Positions 46,339-55,066 of a stretch of 64,000 bases of DNA are shown here, in pieces; positions within the stretch are counted from its first letter, which is position 1, and each line of letters begins with the position of its first letter. A program made the position numbers and the translations under genes. Source of the DNA: Chitinibacter sp. SCUT-21 (GTDB lineage: Bacteria > Pseudomonadota > Gammaproteobacteria > Burkholderiales > Chitinibacteraceae); assembly GCA_041874755.1 (NCBI GenBank), contig CP102611.1, forward strand, positions 1,178,001-1,242,000, written 5' to 3'. Under the pieces are notes generated by a model. That model worked only from the letters and a program-made list of their open reading frames with translations. It was not told the DNA's origin and did no database searches.

Positions 46339-46887
46339 TTAATCTTTCTGCAAGCGATACAAGCAATGCCGCCGCAGTGGATGATCGGCAGCTAAGACCG
46401 GATGGTCGAACTCGCCCGCCGTATCGAGTTGCATGCCAAGGCGCTGCATCAAGGCTTGCGAGCGCAAATTACTCAGTGCAGTAAACGACACGATTTCATC
46501 CAGATTCAATTGCGTAAATCCAAACTCTAGCGCGGCGCTCGCCGCTTCCAATGCCAAACCTTGTCGCCAAAATGGTCGCGCCAAGCGCCAGCCGATTTCG
46601 ACGCAGGGCATAAATGGCAGCGCTACACGTGGGATATTGAGACCGGCCATGCCGATAAATTCACCGCTATCGCGCAGCGCCAGCGCCCAAAAACCCCAGC
46701 CATGCTCTTGTAAACGCGCACGAACTAGCGCCGCATACGCATCGCTTTCGCTTTGACTGAGCACCCCTGGAAAATAGCGCATCACGTCTGGATCGGCACT
46801 CATCGCCGCGAATGCAGGTAAATCACTAGCGCGCCAATCGCGCATAATCAGCCGTTCGGTAGTTAGCGTGGCGACGGGTTTAGTCAT
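46339..46887 (-). CDS. RimJ/RimL-type GNAT acetyltransferase
   Basis: A 182-residue GNAT protein of the RimJ/RimL subgroup: TERLIMRDWRASDLPAF at the N-terminus, GWGFWAL, EIGWRLARPFWRQGLALEAA (acetyl-CoA site) and LSNLRSQALMQRLGM. Substrates in this group are protein N-termini or small amines; the sequence does not decide. The ATG ending at 46887 has AGG 6 nt upstream. It overlaps the end of the small membrane protein gene by 8 bp, so the two are coupled. Confidence 0.85.
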   Translation of the reverse strand: MTKPVATLTTERLIMRDWRASDLPAFAAMSADPDVMRYFPGVLSQSESDAYAALVRARLQEHGWGFWALALRDSGEFIGMAGLNIPRVALPFMPCVEIGWRLARPFWRQGLALEAASAALEFGFTQLNLDEIVSFTALSNLRSQALMQRLGMQLDTAGEFDHPVLAADHPLRRHCLYRLQKD

Positions 46888-47125
46888 TATTCGCCTGCGC
46901 TTGTTCAGCGGCGGCATGCTCACGCGCTGCAATGGCGGCTTCGCGCTCTGCCAATTCCGCAGCCCTAGCTGCTTTACCGCGCTGTATGCTGCGCTTGATC
47001 AGCAGCAAACCCCAGGTAGGTAATACCGCCAAGAATATAAAGTAAAAGAGCCCGACGGTAATACTCCCCGCGCCAAGCGACATCATCACAACGACAAACA
47101 AATACCCGATTAAAATAATATACAT
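46880..47125 (-). CDS. Small membrane protein of unknown function
   Basis: An 81-residue protein that I do not recognise. It has two membrane helices (about 2-22 and 25-46) and a charged, Ala/Glu-rich C-terminal helix (KAARAAELAEREAAIAARE), which would lie in the cytoplasm. The ATG ending at 47125 has GAG 7 nt upstream; a TTG four codons earlier is less likely. It precedes and overlaps the GNAT gene. Confidence 0.65.
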   Translation of the reverse strand: MYIILIGYLFVVVMMSLGAGSITVGLFYFIFLAVLPTWGLLLIKRSIQRGKAARAAELAEREAAIAAREHAAAEQAQANND

Positions 47126-47242
47126 ACTGCATCTCAATATCAGAGCGACGATTCTTGAGCAGCGCCCTGCTCAGCAAAGAGGCAAGTTTACCCCAGCACT
47201 GAACGAGCACAGTGCTCATTTTGAAGATTTTCTTGCTCACTA

Positions 47243-47259
47243 ATGATACAGTGTTGCAT
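47243..47259. promoter_or_regulatory. Second copy of the 17-bp operator-like sequence
   Basis: ATGATACAGTGTTGCAT differs from the copy before the ZIP gene at one base. It sits between the small membrane protein gene (minus) and ribA (plus), 87 bp before ribA. A separate perfect palindrome GAGCACAGTGCTC lies at 47205-47217. The remainder of this 221-bp gap shows no gene. Confidence 0.45.
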
Positions 47260-47346
47260 TTGAGGCTTTGAGTATTCAACGAGTGAGATGAGAAAATCAT
47301 CACGCTCATTTGAAATCTAGCCGCTTCAACCCCATATCAGTTTTTC

Positions 47347-47988
47347 ATGCCCTCAGGATTTGCCCCAGCAATGCCGAACGCCACCACTGAATTGCAAAAA
47401 ATCGCCACTGCCCGCCTGCCGACTAGCGCGGGCGAATTCACTAGTCATGCCTTTCTTAACCCACAAACGGGTGTCGAACATTTGGTGCTGACGCTGGGCG
47501 ATATTGCAGGCGACGACGTGTTGATTCGCCTACATTCGGAGTGCCTCACTGGCGATGCTTTAGGCTCGCTACGCTGCGATTGCGGTGAACAACTGCAAAA
47601 TGCGCTCAAGCAAATTCAGGCTCAAGGTCGTGGGGCCTTGGTGTATTTGCGTGGTCACGAAGGCCGTGGCATCGGGCTATGCAATAAGATTTACGCCTAC
47701 CAATTGCAAGACCAAGGCATGGATACGGTTGAAGCTAATTTAGCGCAAGGCTTACCAAGCGATGGGCGCAACTATGAAGATGCGGCGGCCATGCTAAAAA
47801 TGCTAGGCATTAAATCGGTGCGGCTGATGAGCAATAATCCGCTTAAAATCGATGCGCTCAATGAGCTTGGCATTCCGGTGACCGAACGACTAGCCCATGA
47901 AGTGGTCGCCAACCCTGAAAATAAAAAGTACCTGCAGACCAAAAAAGAGCGCATGGGGCATTTGCTCAGCACTCGCGGTAAAAAATAA
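47347..47988 (+). CDS. ribA: GTP cyclohydrolase II
   Basis: Opens GTP to 2,5-diamino-6-ribosylamino-pyrimidinone phosphate, the first step of riboflavin synthesis. The 213-residue protein has the zinc ligands in [18 protein letters not shown] (three cysteines), the GRGIGL substrate loop, and [13 protein letters not shown]. It is the stand-alone form, not fused to RibB. Start at 47347 is tentative because no ribosome site is clear; Met9 (47371) is an alternative. It converges with fliR, leaving only 7 bp. Confidence 0.94.
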   Translation: MPSGFAPAMPNATTELQKIATARLPTSAGEFTSHAFLNPQTGVEHLVLTLGDIAGDDVLIRLHSECLTGDALGSLRCDCGEQLQNALKQIQAQGRGALVYLRGHEGRGIGLCNKIYAYQLQDQGMDTVEANLAQGLPSDGRNYEDAAAMLKMLGIKSVRLMSNNPLKIDALNELGIPVTERLAHEVVANPENKKYLQTKKERMGHLLSTRGKK

Positions 47989-47995
47989 GGTTTGG

Positions 47996-48781
47996 CTAGC
48001 CGCCAAAAGCCTTCAGAATTTGATTCGCAATTCGCGTTGTGCCGCCGATTAATTGATCAATTTGCGGCAGCATAAAGGGCAGTGAATAGTACAAAGCGGC
48101 AAAGCCAATGCCCAAGGTCAGTGGGAAACCAATCGCAAAGACATTTAATTGCGGAGCTGCGCGGGTCATCACACCGATCGACAAGTTGGTGATCAGCAAC
48201 GCGACCAGTACCGGCAGCGAGAGCAACACCGCCGAGCGGAAAATAACCCCGCCGTAAATTGCGATTAATTCAAAACCCTTGCCATTCAAATGCGTTTGCC
48301 CCACCGGCAATGTGGTCATACTCTCGATCAAGATCTGCAGCATCATCAAATGACCGTTGAGTGATAAAAACAGCAAAATCATCATCAAGCTCATTAATTG
48401 AGCGACAGCCAAGGTATTGCTGGCATTTTGCGGATCATAAAACGACGCAAAACCCAAACCCATTTGCAAGCCCGCCAAATGACCCGCCATTTCAACGGCG
48501 GTAAACACCAGGCGCATCAAAAAGCCGATCGAAATTCCGATCAGTAATTCTCGAAATGCAATCAGCACGCCATCTGGCGAAACCACCGGCACCGTAGACA
48601 TTTGCGGTAAAGTTGGCGCAATAACGACAGCCAAGATAATGGCGAAGGCGACTCGCACCCGCACTGAAATACGGCGGCTGGAATAAAAAGGATCGGCGAC
48701 CATCAAGCCGATAATGCGCAAAAACGGCCACCAGAACAGCGCGAGCCAAACTTCAATCTGCGCCTGAGTTACAACCCACAT
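47996..48781 (-). CDS. fliR: Flagellar export protein FliR
   Basis: A 261-residue export-gate component with about six membrane helices and the conserved GLQMGLGFASFYDPQ segment. It forms the FliPQR export channel. I start at the ATG ending at 48781, which overlaps the fliQ stop by one base (TAATG); the longer frame before it is inside fliQ. Last gene of the fliL-fliR group. Confidence 0.94.
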   Translation of the reverse strand: MWVVTQAQIEVWLALFWWPFLRIIGLMVADPFYSSRRISVRVRVAFAIILAVVIAPTLPQMSTVPVVSPDGVLIAFRELLIGISIGFLMRLVFTAVEMAGHLAGLQMGLGFASFYDPQNASNTLAVAQLMSLMMILLFLSLNGHLMMLQILIESMTTLPVGQTHLNGKGFELIAIYGGVIFRSAVLLSLPVLVALLITNLSIGVMTRAAPQLNVFAIGFPLTLGIGFAALYYSLPFMLPQIDQLIGGTTRIANQILKAFGG

Positions 48782-49050
48782 TAGCCTATCACTTGTGGAA
48801 TGCTTTGATACAGACGGATGGTGTAATCCATCGCCAATTCCAGCATCCACGGGCCAGCCAGTACCAGCACCAAGAATGCAATTAAGAGCTTGGGAATAAA
48901 CGACAGCGTCGCCTCATTGATCTGCGTGGCAGCCTGAAAAATACTGATCACCAAACCGGAAACCAGCGTGGCGATCAAAACGGGGCCACAGAGTAGCACC
49001 ATGATTTCCATGGCTTTTTGCAATAATGTAACGACTGTTTCGGGCGTCAT
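48781..49050 (-). CDS. fliQ: Flagellar export protein FliQ
   Basis: An 89-residue protein with two membrane helices and the family sequence MTPETVVTLLQKAMEIM near the N-terminus, and QAATQINEATLSFIPK between the helices. It is a component of the FliPQR gate. It starts 3 bp after the fliP stop. Confidence 0.95.
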   Translation of the reverse strand: MTPETVVTLLQKAMEIMVLLCGPVLIATLVSGLVISIFQAATQINEATLSFIPKLLIAFLVLVLAGPWMLELAMDYTIRLYQSIPQVIG

Positions 49051-49053
49051 CAG

Positions 49054-49803
49054 CTACCCCACATAAAAACTTTGCACGAGCGAGCCCATCAGCAAAGTCC
49101 AGCCATCGACCAGCACAAACAACATCAGCTTAAAGGGCAAGGAAATCATCACCGGCGACACCATCATCATCCCCATCCCCATCAAAATACTGGCAACGAC
49201 TAAGTCGATAATCAGAAATGGAATAATGACCATAAAGCCAATTTGGAACGCCGTTTTAAGCTCGCTGGTCACAAAGGCTGGCACTAGCACGCGCAAGCTG
49301 ATGTCTTCAGGCCCTTGTGGCGCTTGCGCGCCTGACACTTCGATAAAAAATGCTAAGTCTTTTTGCCGTGTTTGCTTAAGCATAAAGTCTTTCAATGGCA
49401 AGGAGCCTTTATCGAGCGCTTCATTAAACGACATTTTATTTTCTGAATACGGCTGATATGCAGTGGTATAGATTTTGTCGAGCACCGGCGACATGATAAA
49501 CAGCGTTAGAAACAACGACAAACCCACAATCACTTGATTGGGCGGACTTTGCATCGTTCCGAGCGCTTGGCGCAATAACGACAGCACAATCACGATGCGC
49601 GTAAACGCCGTCATCATCAACAGCACCGCGGGCAAAAAGCCCAGCGCAGTCATAAACAGCAGCGTTTGAATCGGCAAGGAATACGCCGTGCCACCCACAG
49701 TCTGCGTGGACGACATAAAGGGTATACCAGCAGGCTCAGCAGCTAGCAATAGTGAAGGAGCTATACTCAGTAGTAGTATGGGTAAAAATGGTTTAAAGCG
49801 CAT
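49054..49803 (-). CDS. fliP: Flagellar export protein FliP
   Basis: A 249-residue export-gate protein with a cleavable signal peptide (MRFKPFLPILLLS...LLLAAEP) and conserved LLRQALGTMQSPPNQV and FMLKQTRQKDLAFF. ATG ending at 49803 is preceded by GGAGG with a 5-nt spacer, an excellent site; the frame runs open 26 codons further inside fliO. Its start overlaps the fliO end by 11 bp. Confidence 0.96.
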   Translation of the reverse strand: MRFKPFLPILLLSIAPSLLLAAEPAGIPFMSSTQTVGGTAYSLPIQTLLFMTALGFLPAVLLMMTAFTRIVIVLSLLRQALGTMQSPPNQVIVGLSLFLTLFIMSPVLDKIYTTAYQPYSENKMSFNEALDKGSLPLKDFMLKQTRQKDLAFFIEVSGAQAPQGPEDISLRVLVPAFVTSELKTAFQIGFMVIIPFLIIDLVVASILMGMGMMMVSPVMISLPFKLMLFVLVDGWTLLMGSLVQSFYVG

Positions 49804-50236
49804 TTTTGCCTCCATTGCGCTTTTCCATCGCCGTTTGCAGCCATTGCGCAAATGCTGGTGCAGCGGGTGTCGGTGTCTCAACGCCTTCAGGTTTTTCCAT
49901 CGTGTGCAATAAATTCACCTGCTCGCTCGTTACACCCAGCACCAGCCAATTGTCTTGCACCTCAACAATCACCACGCGTTCGCGCTGCCCCACCATCACA
50001 CCAGAGACCACGCGCAAATGGCCAGCCCCAGCGCCCGGCACCAAAGAAAACCGGCGCATCAACCATGCGGCCCCGACAATCAAGCCCAGTACCAAGCCTA
50101 AAGCCAATAGCACTTGGAGCACGGATCCTGCATGCGAGCTAGTGGCGGGGACCACAGCGGATGCGGGATTTACTGCCGCCCAAACCGACAACGGCAGCCC
50201 AAATAGGCTGCCGCAAATTAATCGACGAAATGTCAT
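49793..50236 (-). CDS. fliO: Flagellar biosynthesis protein FliO
   Basis: A 147-residue protein with an N-terminal signal-like segment, one membrane helix (about 40-60) and a cytoplasmic domain (LRVVSGVMVGQRERVVIVEV, NWLVLGVT). FliO assists assembly of the FliP ring. Length and gene order between fliN and fliP support the call; the ribosome site is weak. Confidence 0.85.
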   Translation of the reverse strand: MTFRRLICGSLFGLPLSVWAAVNPASAVVPATSSHAGSVLQVLLALGLVLGLIVGAAWLMRRFSLVPGAGAGHLRVVSGVMVGQRERVVIVEVQDNWLVLGVTSEQVNLLHTMEKPEGVETPTPAAPAFAQWLQTAMEKRNGGKNAL

Positions 50237-50304
50237 AAGTTAAATAGGGTGTGGTAGCGCATTGTTGCAGAACTCACCACCCCTACTCCCTTGCGTGTTA
50301 AGAA

Positions 50305-50724
50305 TTATTTGTGCAAACGACGAATTCGTTCAGCTGGCGTAATGATGTCAGTTAAACGAATACCAAATTTTTCGTTAACGACGACAACCTCACCTTGCGC
50401 AATCAAGCAGCCATTCACCAACACGTCCATCGGCTCACCCGCCAGTCCATCGAGCTCAACGACCGAGCCTTGCGCCAATTGCAATAAATTGCGAATGGCA
50501 ATTTTTGTGCGGCCTAATTCCACCGTTAAGGCCACCGGAATATCGAGAATCATATCGATATTGTTCGGTGCTCCCGCGGGAATGGCGTTGGTATCAAAGC
50601 TTTGAAAAATATCTGCTGGCTTAGCATCGCTTTGGGCTGCGCTATCTGTCGTTTCTTGCTCAGCAAGCGCCGCGGCCCAATCATCCATAATGTCATCTGG
50701 ATTTTCTGTGTTTTCGTCAGCCAT
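50305..50724 (-). CDS. fliN: Flagellar motor switch protein FliN
   Basis: A 139-residue C-ring protein. The C-terminal SpoA domain (about 60-139) has DIPVALTVELGRTKIAIRNLLQLAQGS and GEVVVVNEKFGIRLTDI. The acidic N-terminal extension is typical. The start overlaps the fliM end by 8 bp. A 68-bp gap follows before fliO. Confidence 0.95.
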   Translation of the reverse strand: MADENTENPDDIMDDWAAALAEQETTDSAAQSDAKPADIFQSFDTNAIPAGAPNNIDMILDIPVALTVELGRTKIAIRNLLQLAQGSVVELDGLAGEPMDVLVNGCLIAQGEVVVVNEKFGIRLTDIITPAERIRRLHK

Positions 50725-51733
50725 GGTCTTCCTCTACGTGTTCCTCTTCTTGCCCACTGAGCGACTCCGCCGTCGTTAGCAGTTTTTCAACTTTAAGGGC
50801 GTATTGCTTGTGAAGAATACCATACTTACACTCAAGCACAGGCACACTATCAACAGACGCGGTAATGATCTCAGGAATATCGACAGGAATGACGTCGCCA
50901 ACCTTTAAGCTGAGGATTTCGCCTAGCGTAATAGTGGATTCACCCAGCGTCGCCACCAGATCAACTTCAGCATGCTGCACTTGTTTGCGCATTAGATTGG
51001 TCCAGCGGTTATCTGCCTCAATTCGATCGGCCTGCATACTGCTGTAGAGTAAGTCGCGGATTGGCTCAATCATCGAATACGGCAAACAGACGTGAAAATC
51101 GCCGCCACCCGCGCCTAGCTCAATCTTAAATGTATATGCGACGACCACTTCGGTCGGCGTTGCGATATTGGCAAACTGTGTGTTCATTTCAGAGCGCACA
51201 TAGGCAAATTCGCACTCAAACACCGGCTGCCAAGCTTTTTGAAACTCTTCAAAAACCACTTCAAGCAAGCGCTGAATAATACGCTGCTCGGTCGGCGTAA
51301 AATCACGCCCCTCAACGCGAACGTGATAGCGCCCATCGGAGCCGAATAAATTGTCAACGACCAAGAATACGAAATCGGGGTCAAAAATAAATAAGCCAGT
51401 GCCACGCAAAGGCTTCATATGAATCATATTTAAATTGGTCGGCACGACCAAATTACGAATAAATTCACTGTATTTTTGTACTCGAATTGGGCCAACGCTG
51501 ATTTCGGCGTTGCGGCGCATGAAATTGAATAAGGCAATGCGTAAATTACGGGCAAACCGCTCGTTAATGATTTCCAACGTAGGCATACGCCCACGCACAA
51601 TGCGCTCCTGCCGACCAATATCGTAGTCACGGACGGCATGCGGGTCGACTTCTTCCTCGACCTCGTCTTGCTCGCCCGTTACGCCACGCAGCAGCGCATC
51701 GACTTCTTCTTGGGATAGGATATCGTCAGCCAT
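50717..51733 (-). CDS. fliM: Flagellar motor switch protein FliM
   Basis: A 338-residue C-ring protein. The N-terminal CheY-P binding motif ILSQEEVDALL (5-15) is intact, followed by the CheC-like middle domain (EIINERFARNLR, RGTGLFIFDP) and a C-terminal SpoA domain (LGESTITLGEILSLKVGDVI). The acidic C-terminus (EEEHVEEDHG) is short. It follows fliL by about 51 bp. Confidence 0.96.
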   Translation of the reverse strand: MADDILSQEEVDALLRGVTGEQDEVEEEVDPHAVRDYDIGRQERIVRGRMPTLEIINERFARNLRIALFNFMRRNAEISVGPIRVQKYSEFIRNLVVPTNLNMIHMKPLRGTGLFIFDPDFVFLVVDNLFGSDGRYHVRVEGRDFTPTEQRIIQRLLEVVFEEFQKAWQPVFECEFAYVRSEMNTQFANIATPTEVVVAYTFKIELGAGGGDFHVCLPYSMIEPIRDLLYSSMQADRIEADNRWTNLMRKQVQHAEVDLVATLGESTITLGEILSLKVGDVIPVDIPEIITASVDSVPVLECKYGILHKQYALKVEKLLTTAESLSGQEEEHVEEDHG

Positions 51734-51784
51734 ATTGCTGTATGTATTCCAAAGTACTACTTAAATAATCGGCGCGGTACGGGA

Positions 51785-52357
51785 TTACTGAACTTGGTAG
51801 AAATATTTCGTAAAGTTCACGCTCAATACACCTTCATCTTTGGCTTCGGCTTCAAGCAAATGGTTCAAAGCTTCACGAATTTCACGCGCTAAGGTTTCTT
51901 GGCCTTCGGTTGTTTTCACCTGTTCTAGCGTTTTTGAACGCAATAGTCGGTTCACAGCATCAAGCGCTTTAGGCTGAATTGATTTCAAACGCTCCTTATC
52001 ATGCTCTTCGGCCAACTCAACCATAATCTCAACCTGTAACACAGATTCTGTCTCGCCCGATAAATTGACGGTAAAAGGTTGATCTTGCAACTTATCAAAC
52101 ACGGGCGCGGTATGACCTTCTTTTTCTTTCTCTTTTTTCTTTTTCTCTTTTTCTTTTTTAGCTTCTTCAGCATGTGCATTGGCTTCAGCAACCGCTTCGT
52201 CAGCACTACCTTCAGCTGGAGATTTCAAAATAAAAAAGGCCAGCAAGCCTCCGACCAGCAACACCGTCACAATCAAGCCGATAATGGCAAACAGCAAGAT
52301 ATTTTTCTTCGATTTTGGTGCTGCATCTGCAGCTGGAGCGGCTTTGGCGTCAGACAT
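51785..52357 (-). CDS. fliL: Flagellar basal body-associated protein FliL
   Basis: A 190-residue inner-membrane protein with one helix (about 19-43), a highly charged Lys/Glu stretch (about 66-82), and a periplasmic FliL domain (QPFTVNLSGETESVLQVEI ... LREIREALN, C-terminal FTKYFYQVQ). It associates with the stator and stabilises motility. AGG lies 8 nt before the ATG. It is the first gene after the fliK terminator. Confidence 0.93.
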   Translation of the reverse strand: MSDAKAAPAADAAPKSKKNILLFAIIGLIVTVLLVGGLLAFFILKSPAEGSADEAVAEANAHAEEAKKEKEKKKKEKEKEGHTAPVFDKLQDQPFTVNLSGETESVLQVEIMVELAEEHDKERLKSIQPKALDAVNRLLRSKTLEQVKTTEGQETLAREIREALNHLLEAEAKDEGVLSVNFTKYFYQVQ

Positions 52358-52402
52358 GTGTACTGCCTATATCAATTAATTCTGGAATTCTAACTGAATA
52401 CT

Positions 52403-52432
52403 GACAAAAAATACCCCAGCAATGCTGAGGCT
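52403..52432 (-). terminator. Terminator or attenuator between fliK and fliL (minus strand)
   Basis: On the minus strand CCTCAGC and GCTGGGG form a stem with a 3-nt loop (52414-52430) followed by UAUUUUUUG. It would limit read-through from fliK into the fliL-fliR genes, so those probably also have their own promoter in the remaining 45 bp; I did not find a convincing one. Confidence 0.65.
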
Positions 52433-52505
52433 TTTTCACCCTATATAGCGAAAGATACTATAAAACAAACGCTAAGCAAGCATTTCTGAGGTAATACATT
52501 GCAAA

Positions 52506-53777
52506 TCAGACAAATAAACTAACCCGTGTTGACCCCACCGGCACTCTTAATTCGTTCAAGGTGTGCAATCGCTCAGCAACCTGCGAATTTTGCTGCGCAA
52601 CATTCAGCCCCACATTTGCCGAGCCATACGGTGTATCAGAGCGTTGCTGCTGCTGAGCAAACGCATTTTGTTGATGCTGCTGCAGTGAGTCGGATGCCAC
52701 CTGCACATTTTGCAAAACAATCCCTTGGTCAGCCAGTAAAGCCGTTAATTTAGGGGTTGCCGCCGCTAGCGCTTCACGAACTGCAGCGTGTTGTGACGTA
52801 AAAATAACACTCGCTTGTTCGGAGCCTAAATTCAAACGCACTTCCATCGGGCCTAAATTTGGCGGATTGAGCTGCATTTCAATTTGCTGCTCTTGTTTGC
52901 CCAACATCATACTCACCCGTTGCGCTACCGCATCCCCCCAACGCGCATCTTGCACTGGCGTATCAATATACTGAGCTGCTAAATGCGCGGGATTAGCTGA
53001 ATTTGCCTGAGAGGCCACATGAACGGACGTTGATAGCTGCGTAGGAGCCACGCCTGACGGCCCGGCCAATGTTGCATTCATTTTATTTGTTAAAGCATCC
53101 GCAAAAAGATTATCTGTTTTCGCCATCAACGACTTAGCATCAAGCGGCAAACCCTCGGCGGATTCAAGCTCCGCTCCGGCAATCTTTGCCGCTGCGCCTA
53201 ACCAATCCATGCCAGGTTGATCCGTGCTTTGCTGCTGCGCATCGCCCTGCATCAACTTTCCATCTTCAGCTGAGGACGCAATAGCAGAGGATAGCTTGCC
53301 TAAGTTGGCTAGCGAAGCCGTATCGGTTTTTGATTCTGCCAATAGATCTGCAGAATCAATAAGTTCTGGAGTCGTTTTCTGCATTGTGGTCGGCGTAGCC
53401 AATGGCATAGCTTGGCTGGCACTGATTAAGGCCAATAAGTTGGCATCAAGCGGCGTAGCGCTTTGCGCTTGAGCTTCGTCCGCTTCATCAGTTTGCGCAG
53501 CACTTGCTTCCTTGCCTTTATTAGCTGGCGAATTGGCAACTTGCGCCTCTGCGGGACGACTCACTTCTTCGCCCGCTTGGCCTTTATTGCTTTGGTCTGC
53601 CGACTTATTCACGCTAGTGTTTTCAGCGGGTTTGGCTTGCGCCTTATTGAGCTCATTTTTAAATTGCGCACCAAAGTCAGCCGATGAGTTTTGTGCTACA
53701 TCACGCGTTGATTTGCTGTCACTTACACGCGGTGAAGCACTCAATAAATTAACGCTGTTATTTGCACCACTAGCCAT
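52506..53777 (-). CDS. fliK: Flagellar hook-length control protein FliK
   Basis: A 423-residue molecular ruler that switches export specificity at hook completion. The long N-terminal part (about 1-300) is low-complexity and Ala/Ser/Gln-rich, as in other FliK proteins. The C-terminal Flg_hook domain is recognisable: MQLNPPNLGPMEVRLNL and AAVREALAAATPKLTALL. I start at the ATG ending at 53777 (MASGANNSV); the longer frame to 53843 crosses the promoter area. A sigma-54-type promoter lies just upstream, and a terminator follows. Confidence 0.88.
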   Translation of the reverse strand: MASGANNSVNLLSASPRVSDSKSTRDVAQNSSADFGAQFKNELNKAQAKPAENTSVNKSADQSNKGQAGEEVSRPAEAQVANSPANKGKEASAAQTDEADEAQAQSATPLDANLLALISASQAMPLATPTTMQKTTPELIDSADLLAESKTDTASLANLGKLSSAIASSAEDGKLMQGDAQQQSTDQPGMDWLGAAAKIAGAELESAEGLPLDAKSLMAKTDNLFADALTNKMNATLAGPSGVAPTQLSTSVHVASQANSANPAHLAAQYIDTPVQDARWGDAVAQRVSMMLGKQEQQIEMQLNPPNLGPMEVRLNLGSEQASVIFTSQHAAVREALAAATPKLTALLADQGIVLQNVQVASDSLQQHQQNAFAQQQQRSDTPYGSANVGLNVAQQNSQVAERLHTLNELRVPVGSTRVSLFV

Positions 53778-53813
53778 GATCGTTGCACCACAAAAATGAG
53801 TCACTCGGCATAA

Positions 53814-53830
53814 AGCAAACTTGATGCCAA
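53814..53830 (-). promoter_or_regulatory. Sigma-54 promoter of fliK
   Basis: On the minus strand TTGGCATCAAGTTTGCT matches the consensus TTGGCACGN4TTGCW except two bases, with GG and GC 10 bp apart. Predicted start about 53803, giving a 26-nt leader. Confidence 0.55.
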
Positions 53831-53864
53831 TTTCCGAATGCAATGTGCATGCTACACTTTGCGC

Positions 53865-55004
53865 ATGGCAGAAGACTCAGACCTCGAACGCACCGAACCG
53901 GCCTCGCCCAAGCGAATTGAAGACGCGCGCAAAAAAGGCCAGGTTCCTCGTTCCCACGAACTCACTTCCTTTGCAACGCTCATGGTTGGCTTGGTGGCCG
54001 TCATTACCACGGGGCCTGATTTGTATGCGGCAATGAAAAAGGTCATGGTCACCGCGCTTAGTTTTAATCGTGCGCAAATCTGGCAAAGCCAGCTAATGAC
54101 CGAGCAATTGTTTGAACTCTCCCGCATCGCAGTGATAGCCATCTTGCCAATTTTTGGCGCTTGCGTATTGATCTCGATTTTGACGCCAATTTTAATCGGT
54201 GGCTGGCTTTTTAGTGCTGAAGCCCTAGGCCCTAACTTTGGCCGCATGAACCCCATGAGCGGGATTGGCCGAATGTTTTCGCCACGTACTATCGTTGAAA
54301 CGATTAAAACGGTTTTGAAATCGGGCTTAATCGGCGGCGTTGCCGCGTGGCTGATGTGGAACGAAAAAGAGCAATTTATTGCGCTACTTGCCATGCCTGC
54401 CGAATCGGCGTTTGCGATGGCTTGGCAAATGACGCGCCACACGCTGCTGCTTGTTGCGAGCACAATGGCCGTGATTGCCTTGATTGATGTGCCCTATCAG
54501 CTATGGGATTACTACAAAGGCCTGCGCATGACCAAGGAAGAAGTGCGCCAAGAAAACAAAGAGGCCGAGGGCGATCCGCACGTTAAAGGCCGTATTCGCC
54601 AATTACAACGCGAAGCGGCGCGCAAACGCATGATGGCTGAAATCCCAAAAGCCAATGTCGTCGTCACCAATCCAACGCACTATGCGGTCGCGATCCGTTA
54701 CGACAACCAAATGCGCGCGCCAATTGTCGTTGCCAAAGGCTCGTTTTTATTGGCCGAGCGCATTATTGAAATCGCTAAAGACAGCAAAGTCGCAGTCATT
54801 CGCACGCCGCCATTTGCGCGCGCCTTGTATCATCATGCAGACTTAGGCGAAGAAATTCCGACGGCACTGTATACTGCGACAGCAGAAGTGTTGGCTTATA
54901 TTTATCAGCTTGATCTTTACCGCAAAGAAGGCGGTTTCGAGCCGGTACTCAATACCAACCTGCCAGTACCGCCCGAATTAGACCCTGAATCAGGGATTGG
55001 CTAG
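53865..55004 (+). CDS. flhB: Flagellar export switch protein FlhB
   Basis: A 379-residue protein with four membrane helices and a cytoplasmic autocleaving domain. The NPTH cleavage site is N269-P270-T271-H272, preceded by IPKANVVVT, so substrate-specificity switching with FliK should work. The N-terminus (TEPASPKRIEDARKKGQVPRS) is typical. ATG at 53865 is chosen for homology; no Shine-Dalgarno is obvious. It is divergent from fliK and starts the plus-strand flhB-flhA-flhF-flhG series. Confidence 0.95.
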   Translation: MAEDSDLERTEPASPKRIEDARKKGQVPRSHELTSFATLMVGLVAVITTGPDLYAAMKKVMVTALSFNRAQIWQSQLMTEQLFELSRIAVIAILPIFGACVLISILTPILIGGWLFSAEALGPNFGRMNPMSGIGRMFSPRTIVETIKTVLKSGLIGGVAAWLMWNEKEQFIALLAMPAESAFAMAWQMTRHTLLLVASTMAVIALIDVPYQLWDYYKGLRMTKEEVRQENKEAEGDPHVKGRIRQLQREAARKRMMAEIPKANVVVTNPTHYAVAIRYDNQMRAPIVVAKGSFLLAERIIEIAKDSKVAVIRTPPFARALYHHADLGEEIPTALYTATAEVLAYIYQLDLYRKEGGFEPVLNTNLPVPPELDPESGIG

Positions 55005-55066
55005 GTATATTGCTACAAACCAATACTGCAAATTGCCAGAACAAAATACACCGATCAGGTATCTGA

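Noticed and set aside
47138..47346. FMN riboswitch before ribA
   Set aside because: The leader shows none of the conserved RFN element blocks; only palindromes were seen.
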